Source: Gemmatimonadota bacterium
GTDB lineage: Bacteria > Gemmatimonadota > Gemmatimonadetes > Gemmatimonadales > Gemmatimonadaceae
Assembly (NCBI GenBank): GCA_947463135.1
Contig: CANHTA010000014.1
Coordinates: forward strand, 1 to 33,748
Length of the DNA: 33,748 nucleotides
Direction: 5' to 3'
Part shown: one piece after another, positions 9,056 through 16,555 of the stretch
Numbering within the stretch: position 1 is the stretch's first letter
Layout: each line of letters opens with the position of its first letter
Position numbers and translations under genes: made by a program
The notes under the pieces: generated by a model
What the model saw: the letters and a program-made list of their open reading frames with translations, nothing else
Told to the model about the DNA's origin: nothing
The model's database searches: none

Positions 9056-9493
9056 TCAGCAGGTCGGAGGAGCTCGCAGGGTGGGTGGAGGCCCAGTGTC
9101 CGGCGCAGGGCGCGCCAGGGCCACGGAGTCCCAGCGCGTGAGCGGCGGCAGTTTGTGTGTCGCCAACGGCATCACCACCGCGGCCGGGGAATTGATCACC
9201 GGGGCCTCCAACCCGTGTCGGGTGTCGACGCGGCCGGTGGGGACCGACTCGACGCGGGCATGATCGTGCTGATGACTGTGCTCCTGACCGGCCAACGTCG
9301 CAGCGCTACCCGTCAGGGGAACAGCATCCGGCACATCGTGATCATGGTGGTCGTCGTCGTGCTCCCCAAGGTGATGCGCCTCGGCCCCATGCGCGTGCGC
9401 CATTCCGTGCGCCACGGCCAAGCCGGGCGACGCGAGGCTGGCGACCAGCGCCAGCAGGATGACGGTCCAGCGGGACCAGGAGGATCGGGCCAC
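9056..9493 (-). CDS. Histidine-rich exported protein leading the metal-efflux operon
   Basis: This 145-residue protein starts at GTG 9493, where a basic stretch and a hydrophobic core (WTVILLALVASLASPGLAVA) form a clear signal peptide; a longer ORF to 9547 adds residues ahead of it. The mature N-terminus is packed with His and acidic residues (HGMAHAHGAEAHH, HDDDHHDHD, HSHQHDHA), a metal-chelating composition. The C-terminus is Pro-rich (PAPDTGPPPTLRAPP). No named domain is recognised. It precedes the TolC-family gene on the same strand, so a role as periplasmic metal sponge or chaperone is a reasonable inference, not shown. A TATACA hexamer lies 8 nt before the GTG and could be the operon's -10 box. 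Confidence 0.7.
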   Translation of the reverse strand: MARSSWSRWTVILLALVASLASPGLAVAHGMAHAHGAEAHHLGEHDDDHHDHDVPDAVPLTGSAATLAGQEHSHQHDHARVESVPTGRVDTRHGLEAPVINSPAAVVMPLATHKLPPLTRWDSVALARPAPDTGPPPTLRAPPTC

Positions 9494-9568
9494 AGCGGAA
9501 ATGTATACCCACGACGGGGTGCGCCGCGCGAGTGCGACCGCGGTCAACGAGGAAACGGGTTCTCCGTT

Positions 9569-9610
9569 TGCAATGGCCCCTGCAGGGGTCGAAGCTGCAA
9601 CCTTCGGATC
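9569..9610 (-). pseudogene. tRNA 3'-half remnant (tRNA-Gln-like)
   Basis: An ungapped comparison with the 3' half of the intact tRNA-Gln (13973-14045) gives about 35 matches in 42 bases by eye. These cover the acceptor GCCCCT, the TCGAA of the T-loop, AACCTTC of the variable region and GATC of the anticodon arm. Some T-stem changes (CCAGG to GCAGG and CCTGG to GCTGC on the plus strand) look partly compensatory, so the source may have been a related tRNA rather than this one. The 5' half does not fold and no complete tRNA is present. It could be a relic of an old integration at a tRNA gene. Confidence 0.5.
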
Positions 9611-10109
9611 GGAACCTTCCTATACAGCGTCGCTTCCCTGGGATGTTTTGGTGGACTCGCTTGCAGATTCGGCCAACCGATTTTGCTCAACGGCAAAGCC
9701 GCGAATGCCAAGACGCAAACTACGCGCGTCTAGTGGAGAAGCGCGGCGGAGTAGGACAGCGCTGACGGCACGTCTGTTGTCCAAGGAAACATCACGCGGC
9801 CATCGGCGCTCAGCAGAGATAATGTCGGCATACCCCATTTGTTGAATCGGGCAACGGCGGCGCCGCCTCGACGGCCGGCCCAAATAGCGGAGACCAGAAG
9901 ACCACGACGAGGCCCCTGCCCTTCGCCAAGCCGCGCAGCGTATGGCGCTGACCATTGAGCGCAGCCCGACCGGCAGGGCGGCGAGTCGCCTCTCGAGATC
10001 AAGCAGATCGATTCACTGGTCCGCATGAGAGGCCGCGACCGGGGCATCCTGATCGAGCACGGCTGTAGGCGAAGCGGTCAGTATCGTCACGAGCAGGGAA
10101 TGCCGCGGG
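9611..10109. other. Gene-poor stretch with probable decayed coding sequence
   Basis: No intact gene is recognised here. On the minus strand one frame (about 9730-10020) reads ICLISRGDSPPCRSGCAQWS, then FNKWGMPTLSLLSADGRV. The C-x3-C pair and the WG-M-PT strand loosely resemble thioredoxin-like redoxins. A neighbouring frame just upstream (10030-10100) reads a signal-peptide-like LLVTILTASPTAVLDQDAPVA. Together these suggest a frameshifted, truncated exported protein, but the match is weak. Nothing else is evident between the tRNA relic and the DUF4160 gene. Confidence 0.3.
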
Positions 10110-10349
10110 ATGCCGCAACGGTACCATCGTGAAGAGCCCTTTCGCTTGTTCTTCTTCTCGCGTGAGGAACCGCGGATGCACGTACATGTATCCCATCCGG
10201 ATGGCGAGGCCAAGTTCTGGCTTCAGCCAGAACTTGCCTTGGCGGAGTCGGTGGGATTATCGGCTCGTCAGCTTGCCGACGCTCAGGACATTGTCAATCG
10301 CCATACGGGAGAGGTCCGAGATGCCTGGATTCGCCACTTCGGCGCCTGA
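10110..10349 (+). CDS. DUF4160 family protein
   Basis: This 79-residue protein spans the whole family: an N-terminal FRLFFFSREEPRMHVHVSH strand pair, GEAKFWLQPELALAESVGLSARQL, and a C-terminal helix ending in the family-typical pattern I-V-x(n)-W-x-x-H-F. The conserved H-V-H and KFWL residues are present. Members are usually encoded directly beside DUF2442 genes, as here (29-base overlap), and the pair is suspected to be a toxin-antitoxin-like module; its activity is not established. ATG 10110 matches the usual family start. It lies between two tRNA-like remnants, so it is probably mobile cargo. Confidence 0.85.
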   Translation: MPQRYHREEPFRLFFFSREEPRMHVHVSHPDGEAKFWLQPELALAESVGLSARQLADAQDIVNRHTGEVRDAWIRHFGA

Positions 10350-10599
10350 GGTCACGAACGTGTCCCGGCACGGCTTCTGGCTGCTGCTGGATGACGCAGA
10401 GTTGCTCGTGCGTTTCAGCGACTTCCCATGGTTCCGACAGGCCACCATCGACGCCCTCACCCAGGTGGAGCGGCCGAGTCCCGATCACCTGTACTGGCCA
10501 CAGCTGGACGTGGACCTCTCCGTCCGCTCGATCCGCTCGCCGGCCGACTTCCCGTTGGTTTCCCGCGCGCTTTCAAACGACACCGCCGGCGAAAACTAG
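10321..10599 (+). CDS. DUF2442 family protein
   Basis: This 92-residue protein shows the family landmarks FPWFRQATIDAL, SPDHLYWPQLDVDLSVRSI and the closing PADFPLVSRAL. ATG 10321 is in a different frame from, and 29 bases inside, the DUF4160 gene, giving the standard paired layout. The longer frame back to 10129 is only the shadow of DUF4160. The family is small and of unknown activity, often thought to be the partner or antitoxin of DUF4160. A hairpin that is a copy of the tRNA-Gln terminator follows 33 bases after the stop. A truncated second DUF2442 sequence lies at 11622-11770. Confidence 0.85.
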   Translation: MPGFATSAPEVTNVSRHGFWLLLDDAELLVRFSDFPWFRQATIDALTQVERPSPDHLYWPQLDVDLSVRSIRSPADFPLVSRALSNDTAGEN

Positions 10600-10627
10600 G
10601 CATCCGCGTCGGCTGTGACGGGCAACG

Positions 10628-10683
10628 ACAAACGCCGCCATCACTCGTAAGTGACGGCGGCGCTTGCGATGGCCCCTCCAGGT
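10628..10683. repeat. 56-bp direct repeat, left copy: tRNA-Gln 3' end plus terminator (attachment-site-like)
   Basis: These 56 bases match 13931-13986 at 54 positions by direct reading. They include the perfect-arm hairpin (10633-10662) and the last bases of tRNA-Gln (CCCCTCCAGGT). The following bases to about 10735 still align loosely with the rest of the tRNA (CTGAT, ACGCTCTG) but are badly decayed. A displaced tRNA 3' end in direct orientation is the expected mark of a tRNA-targeted integration. No integrase gene is present between the copies. Confidence 0.8.
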
Positions 10684-10819
10684 AGCGTGGTGCCGACTGC
10701 TGATTCGGGAAACATCACGCTCTGTGCGCAACAGGCCTTTGTGATTAATCTCCGCGACACCAGGGCGGTTTTTTGGAAAATGCGCGCATTTCCCGGTCTA
10801 AGAAAAAGAGACGACGCCA

Positions 10820-11479
10820 TTGCCGAACAAGTTCGTATTCGCTGATGAGGCGGGGAATTTCGACTTTTCACGTAAGAACGGCGCAAGCCGCTACTTCCTT
10901 CTTACCACCATTACCACAGTCGATTGCTCTGTAGGTGAAGCAATTCTGAGTCTGAGGCGCGACTTGGCGTGGAAGGGCCTTGATGTCGGGGATGGTTTCC
11001 ACGCCACTGAAGACCAACAGGCCGTACGTGACGCCGTTTTCGGTCTGCTCGCTCAGCATAGCTTCCGTGTCGATTCAACGATTCTTGAGAAGCCCAAGGC
11101 CCAGCCGCATCTTGCCGCTGACGAACACGCGTTCTTCAAGCTGGCTTGGTATCTGCACTTCAAGCACGTAGCCAGGGACATTGTGCAACCGGGCGATGAA
11201 CTACAGATCGTCTCTGCGTCGCTCGGGACGAAGAAGAAGCGTGCCCAATTCTGCGCGGCTGTTGAAGAAGTTGCCAAACAAGTCGTGCCGCTCAACACAA
11301 AATGGCGGGTGAGTACCTGGTCAGCGGCATCAGACCCATGTCTTCAGGCGGCCGACTACTGCTGCTGGGCAATTCAGCGCAAATGGGAACGGGCGGATTT
11401 GCGCTCACACGGGCTGATCGCCGGGAAGATCCGCACGGAGTTCGATTGCTGGCGAACAGGCACTACCAATTTCTACTAG
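10820..11479 (+). CDS. DUF3800 family protein (predicted RNase H-like nuclease)
   Basis: This 219-residue protein carries the DUF3800 hallmarks: FVFADEAGNF (5-14, the acidic D-E motif on the first strand), DGFHATED (58-65) and CLQAADYCCWAI (174-185, the conserved Gln and Asp near the end). The family is predicted to adopt an RNase H-like fold and is common in phage, plasmid and defence contexts; the activity is mostly unproven. The start is TTG 10820: an in-frame stop lies at 10799-10801, the family begins right at this strand, and an AAAGAG stretch about 10 nt upstream may serve as ribosome-binding site. AT content just upstream is higher than in neighbouring genes. The gene lies between the two 56-bp repeats. 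Confidence 0.85.
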   Translation: MPNKFVFADEAGNFDFSRKNGASRYFLLTTITTVDCSVGEAILSLRRDLAWKGLDVGDGFHATEDQQAVRDAVFGLLAQHSFRVDSTILEKPKAQPHLAADEHAFFKLAWYLHFKHVARDIVQPGDELQIVSASLGTKKKRAQFCAAVEEVAKQVVPLNTKWRVSTWSAASDPCLQAADYCCWAIQRKWERADLRSHGLIAGKIRTEFDCWRTGTTNFY

Positions 11480-11621
11480 GCACGAACGCGAAAGACGGCC
11501 GACTAGCCTGCCCGAGATGGGAAGGCAGAGCCCAGGGGCTCTTATCGCCGGCCGCCTCACTTTACGCTTCTGAACAATAAGACGCTCGCGAAGTCCCGCA
11601 AGTTTCAAAGATAGAAGCAAC
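11480..11621. other. Intergenic, no gene seen
   Basis: The bases between the DUF3800 stop and the DUF2442 relic hold no recognisable gene or strong terminator. The frames are short and show no family motif. The stretch is probably degraded cargo. Confidence 0.5.
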
Positions 11622-11772
11622 ACCGCACGTGGACCTGTCCGCCCGTTCGATCCGCCGACCAGCGGAACTTCCCTTGGTCTCCAAGGCGCTTGCAGACGAC
11701 ACGTCGGTTGCGCTACCGGGAATCGCCACCGTTTTGCTCACCAAAACACAAACACCGCCGTTCACGTAAGTG
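11622..11772 (+). pseudogene. Truncated second DUF2442 gene
   Basis: One frame reads VDLSARSIRRPAELPLVSKA, then LADDT. Against the intact DUF2442 end (VDLSVRSIRSPADFPLVSRA, then LSNDT), 18 of 26 aligned residues are identical by eye, and the changes are mostly conservative. The N-terminal two thirds are missing, and no start codon or ribosome-binding site precedes the fragment. The frame runs on to a TAA inside the hairpin at 11755-11780. The divergence shows that this is a separate old homolog rather than a recent copy. Confidence 0.7.
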
Positions 11773-11780
11773 ACGGGCGG
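11755..11780. repeat. Degenerate third copy of the tRNA-Gln terminator hairpin
   Basis: The core (ACCGCCG, TTCACGTAAGTGACGG, GCGG) resembles the hairpins at 10633-10662 and 13936-13965 but has an internal mismatch pair. Upstream bases AAAACACAAAC are shared with the 13.9-kb copy, as is GGAATCGCC further left. Its position shortly after a DUF2442 tail mirrors the arrangement at 10.6 kb. No tRNA sequence follows it. Confidence 0.6.
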
Positions 11781-11954
11781 CGCGCGCAAATTTCTCGCGC
11801 CGGCTTGTCCTGAACGAGCGGTCCCGCGGCAAAGGCTCCGAGTTGGGCCGTGGCACGGTGACGATGCCCTTCTACAGGGAGCGGCCGCCCTGGCGAACGG
11901 GGCGATTCTCGATAGAGGACATCGCCGGTAAGGCGACAGCGCCGGACTGCGCGC

Positions 11955-12024
11955 TCAACTAACCCCGTAGTTGACAAATCCCTAGCACCGCCCAATACTC
12001 AACTAACCACATAGTTGAGGAGAG
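11955..12024 (+). promoter_or_regulatory. BlaI promoter with two palindromic operators
   Basis: Operator 1 (11955-11974) has arms TCAACTA and TAGTTGA with a 6-nt spacer. Operator 2 (11998-12019) has arms CTCAACTA and TAGTTGAG with a 6-nt spacer. Centres are 44 bp apart. Between them lie TTGACA (11971-11976) and AATACT (11994-11999) with 17-bp spacing, a good sigma-70-type promoter. Operator 1 overlaps the -35 box and operator 2 follows the -10 box and touches the AGGAG ribosome-binding site (12018-12022). This is the expected arrangement for autorepression by a BlaI/MecI/CopY dimer; binding itself is inferred. Confidence 0.85.
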
Positions 12025-12027
12025 ACG

Positions 12028-12414
12028 ATGGAGCCGGTTTCGCTGGGCGAACGCGAATTAGACATCATGACGGCGCTCTGGACTGGGGGTCCCGGCACCG
12101 TGGCGGAGGTGCGGGACCGACTCCCCGTCACGCTCGCATACAACACGGTGCTCACCATCCTCCGGAACCTCGAGAGCAAGGGGCTGGTCGACCACCATCC
12201 GGAAGGTCGGGTTTTCCGATACTTCCCGGTCGTGAGTCAGGACGCCGTGAAGGGCAACGCGGTCTCGCGGCTGGTCGACAAGTTTTTCGGAGGCTCACCG
12301 GTGAGCGCAATGACGCATCTGCTGGAGCACGAGCAGCTCGGGCCGGACGATTTGAAAGCGCTGCATGCGCACCTCAACAATCGATTGGCGGACATGGAGA
12401 AGACGCAGCCATGA
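12028..12414 (+). CDS. BlaI/MecI/CopY-family transcriptional repressor
   Basis: This 128-residue protein has the N-terminal winged helix (about 5-75: LGERELDIMTALW, YNTVLTILRNLESKGLVDH, GRVFRYFPVVS) and a C-terminal dimerisation helix region (FFGGSPVSAMTHLLEHEQL). Family repressors bind palindromes and are inactivated by cleavage through a partner M56 protease. ATG 12028 has a strong AGGAG 6-10 nt upstream. The stop overlaps the start of the partner gene by ATGA (12411-12414). Two palindromes upstream point to autoregulation. No beta-lactamase or copper gene adjoins the pair, so the regulated target is unknown. Confidence 0.93.
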   Translation: MEPVSLGERELDIMTALWTGGPGTVAEVRDRLPVTLAYNTVLTILRNLESKGLVDHHPEGRVFRYFPVVSQDAVKGNAVSRLVDKFFGGSPVSAMTHLLEHEQLGPDDLKALHAHLNNRLADMEKTQP

Positions 12415-13781
12415 TCAGTGCACTCGTACTCTACGCCCTTCTGGTCAGCGTGCCCATTGGCGCGGTGGCGCGGCTTCTCGAATGGGGACTACGGCGCTTA
12501 CGGCGCCCAACACGCTTTGCCTGGGCCGGCGCGATGCTGCTCATGCTGGGCATCCCAGTGACGGGCGTGGTGTTGAGCGCGCCCGCGGAAATAGCGGACT
12601 CGCCCAGCTACGATCTCCTTCGCGCGCTGCCGTTCGCCGAGTTCAACGAAGCGTCGCGGCCGTACTCGAACACGGCAACCATCTCTGCGTTCGCCCCTGA
12701 GTTGCTGCAATCGCGTCTACTCGATGCGTTCAGCACCGTGATAAGCGCCACACAGGAATTCGATGGGCTGCTCCTCGGTCTCTGGGCGACCTGCTCCGCC
12801 TTTCTGCTCGGCATGACACTGTACGCCATGTCCGAGGCGCGACGCCTGGTCTTGGGGCTTGCGACGCAGGTGATCGACGGTACGACGGTGCTTGTCTCTG
12901 AAGCGCTGGGTCCGTCTGCCGCCGGCGGGGCCGCCGGCACCATCATCCTGCCGCGCTGGGTGCTCACCCTCGATCCGTCGCTCCGTGACCTCATCCTCCG
13001 CCACGAGAAGGAGCACCTCGCCGCCCGCGATACGGCGCTGCTGACGACGGCCATGTTCATGCTCGTGGCAGTCCCGTTGCATCCGGTCCTCTGGTGGAGC
13101 TGGCGCAGGCTCCGTCTAGCTATTGAGGTCGACTGCGACGCACGGGTATTGCGCGCTCAGGACAGCCCAAAGACGTATGGTCAACTCTTGCTGCTGATGA
13201 CGCACCATCGCTCCATCTCACCGCTCGCTGAGCGCCCACTGTTGTCGCTGGCTGCACCATTTCACCCGTACGCCTCACAACTCAAGCAGAGGATTGACGC
13301 AATGACAACACGCTCGACAAAGTCCCCCTCCACAACCCTCGCGACGATGGCCGCCGGCGCCTTGGCCGCAACCATACTGCTGGGCGCCGTGCCCGCGCCA
13401 CCGTCCCCCGGTACTCCAGCAGCGCCGAGCGCATCCGCCGCTGGGGCGACCGTACGCATCACCAAGCTGGGGTTGAAGGGGATTGAGGTCGACAATCGCG
13501 GAGAAATGGTCGGCGAGATTCTTATCTATGGCAGCGGTCCGGTGAAAGTCGGCATCGGCACCAATAGTCCGCAGGTCGTGGCCGACACCATTCGCCTGAG
13601 AAATCTTCCGGCGTTCACCGCGGACGTCACCGATGGCGATGTCCACATTGAGCTCCGCGGCGCCGGTGAAATCGAGATCGGCGGTGATGTCACCGGTGGT
13701 CCGGCCGTGAGCCTCAGCGCCAGTGGCCGGCATCTCGTGCTGTTGAAAGGTGGAACCGGTATTCAGACCATGCGGCCGTAA
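12411..13781 (+). CDS. BlaR1/MecR1-like M56 membrane metalloprotease with unusual C-terminal domain
   Basis: This 456-residue membrane protein has N-terminal helices (from residue 1 and about 35-55), a helix near 120-140, then the zinc protease core. The core carries HEKEH at 198-202 and EVDCDARVL, whose Glu 239 is a likely third ligand. A further helix lies at about 308-327. Beyond it are a Pro/Ala linker and a beta-rich, probably periplasmic domain (about 345-456). The penicillin-binding sensor domain of BlaR1 is absent. It should sense a signal outside and cleave the BlaI-like repressor. A longer frame beginning at 12015 is only the shadow of the repressor gene. A strong terminator follows at 13824. 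Confidence 0.9.
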   Translation: MISALVLYALLVSVPIGAVARLLEWGLRRLRRPTRFAWAGAMLLMLGIPVTGVVLSAPAEIADSPSYDLLRALPFAEFNEASRPYSNTATISAFAPELLQSRLLDAFSTVISATQEFDGLLLGLWATCSAFLLGMTLYAMSEARRLVLGLATQVIDGTTVLVSEALGPSAAGGAAGTIILPRWVLTLDPSLRDLILRHEKEHLAARDTALLTTAMFMLVAVPLHPVLWWSWRRLRLAIEVDCDARVLRAQDSPKTYGQLLLLMTHHRSISPLAERPLLSLAAPFHPYASQLKQRIDAMTTRSTKSPSTTLATMAAGALAATILLGAVPAPPSPGTPAAPSASAAGATVRITKLGLKGIEVDNRGEMVGEILIYGSGPVKVGIGTNSPQVVADTIRLRNLPAFTADVTDGDVHIELRGAGEIEIGGDVTGGPAVSLSASGRHLVLLKGGTGIQTMRP

Positions 13782-13823
13782 GGGAGCGTCGCAAGAATTC
13801 CTCTACGGTCATCGCACAGGAGA

Positions 13824-13860
13824 GCCCGCCAGCGCGCATCGCCGGCGGGCTTTTTCTTCT
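13824..13860 (+). terminator. Rho-independent terminator of the BlaI/M56 operon
   Basis: Arms GCCCGCC (13824-13830) and GGCGGGC (13844-13850) are followed directly by TTTTTCTTCT. It lies 42 bases after the M56 gene stop, on the correct strand. Confidence 0.88.
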
Positions 13861-13930
13861 GTAGTGGGACCCTTCGGGCGGGGATTCTCTGACAACATGG
13901 AACAAGGAATCGCCCCGCTTCCCCGAAAAC

Positions 13931-13986
13931 ACAAACGCCGCCATCACTCGTAAGTGACGGCGGCGCTTGCAATTGCCCCTCCAGGT
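13931..13986. repeat. 56-bp direct repeat, right copy (tRNA-Gln 3' end and terminator)
   Basis: Partner of 10628-10683 (54 of 56 identical). It spans the tRNA terminator (13936-13965) and the last 13-14 bases of tRNA-Gln. Here the tRNA is intact, so this is the functional copy, equivalent to the attachment side that restores the tRNA. Confidence 0.8.
13936..13965 (-). terminator. Terminator of tRNA-Gln
   Basis: On the minus strand, CGCCGCCGTCACT and AGTGATGGCGGCG pair around a TACG loop (one G-T pair), followed by TTTGTGTTTT. It lies 7 bases after the tRNA 3' end. Confidence 0.85.
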
Positions 13987-14045
13987 TTCGAACCTGGAAC
14001 CTTCTGATCCAGAGTCAGACGCTCTGCCAGTTGAGCTAAGGGGCA
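13973..14045 (-). tRNA. tRNA-Gln (anticodon CTG)
   Basis: It folds into a full cloverleaf. The acceptor is TGCCCCT with AGGGGCA and discriminator A; the D-stem is GCTC with GAGC. The anticodon stem TCTGA with TCAGA holds loop CTCTGGA (anticodon CTG, reading CAG). The T-stem is CCAGG with CCTGG around TTCGAAA. The CCA end is not encoded. It is transcribed in the same direction as glnS and the Uma2-family gene, 48 bp downstream of the latter, and is followed by its own terminator. Confidence 0.97.
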
Positions 14046-14093
14046 GCTGGCTCCAACTGGCCGAAACCCGCTGGAGACCAAAATATAGAACAC

Positions 14094-14690
14094 TCACGGC
14101 TGGACGGTAGTGCCCCCGACGCCGTCCTCGTCCGTTCCGAGTATCGCCAGCATCAGCGCCGGCACGTCAACCTCGAGACGCTCCGCCGCCCCCGCCGGAT
14201 GCCACACCAGCCGCTCAGCACAGATCTCCGGGCGGTCCACATCAGGCGTCCAGCGCTCGATGAGTTGCGAGTCCAGGTCCACCAGCCAACACTCAATCGC
14301 CGCGCGCTGATAGCGTGGCCGCTTCCGCAGGCGATCGGCCCGCGCCGTACTCGGCGAAAGCACCTCGACCGCGAGATACGGCGGTGGGGGCGCTGCGCGG
14401 CCTCGTACGACGTCGAGGCCCACCGGGGCGATCACGAGCACGTCCGGCTGCATCAGCGTGAACGGATCCAGCACCACATCGTACTGCGAGAACATCATCT
14501 CGCCCACGCGCTGACGCTGCACATAGTCGCCGAGCATGAGCCCAAGTCGGGAGACCGCGCGTTGGTGCGCGAACCGCGGCATCGGGCTCACCAGCAGCTC
14601 TCCATCCACGGTCTCATAGCGCTGGTGTGGATCGCTGGGCAACGCCCAGACGTCCTCCACCGACCAGCGACGCGCGTGCGCGATTGGCAT
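14094..14690 (-). CDS. Uma2-family (DUF820) predicted endonuclease
   Basis: This 198-residue protein shows the Uma2 pattern of the PD-(D/E)XK nuclease fold: RYETVDGELLVSPMP (N-terminal helix and strand), QPDVLVIAP (catalytic Asp), PPPYLAVEVLSPSTARADR (catalytic Glu), and RYQRAAIECWLVDLDSQ. ATG 14690 is preceded by GGAGGAG with 6-nt spacing; two TTG codons just upstream are less likely starts. The gene begins 31 bp after the glnS stop and ends 48 bp before tRNA-Gln on the same strand. Uma2 proteins are multiplied in some phyla and their roles are largely unknown; no DNA target is implied here. Confidence 0.85.
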   Translation of the reverse strand: MPIAHARRWSVEDVWALPSDPHQRYETVDGELLVSPMPRFAHQRAVSRLGLMLGDYVQRQRVGEMMFSQYDVVLDPFTLMQPDVLVIAPVGLDVVRGRAAPPPPYLAVEVLSPSTARADRLRKRPRYQRAAIECWLVDLDSQLIERWTPDVDRPEICAERLVWHPAGAAERLEVDVPALMLAILGTDEDGVGGTTVQP

Positions 14691-14721
14691 CAACAACTCC
14701 TCCCCGGCTATCGGTGGTAAC

Positions 14722-16458
<1,737 letters not shown>

Positions 16459-16555
16459 CGTTCACGGAGCAACACGAATCCCGAAAACTAATCGCTGCCG
16501 ACCGCTTGCCGAGCCACGTAGCCCCGATGACTGTTCTGCGGTGTATTGGAATTCT

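Noticed and set aside
12015-12410. N-terminal extension of the M56 protease frame
   Set aside because: It overlaps the repressor gene in another frame; the ATGA junction and first membrane helix place the start at 12411.
12411-13781. Beta-lactam sensor/resistance call for the BlaI/M56 pair
   Set aside because: No penicillin-binding sensor domain and no beta-lactamase gene in the window; only the family of regulator and protease is supported.
9494-13972. Integrase, transposase or insertion sequence in the accessory region
   Set aside because: I looked for tyrosine- or serine-recombinase and DDE motifs in all frames and found none; only repeats and tRNA relics support mobility.
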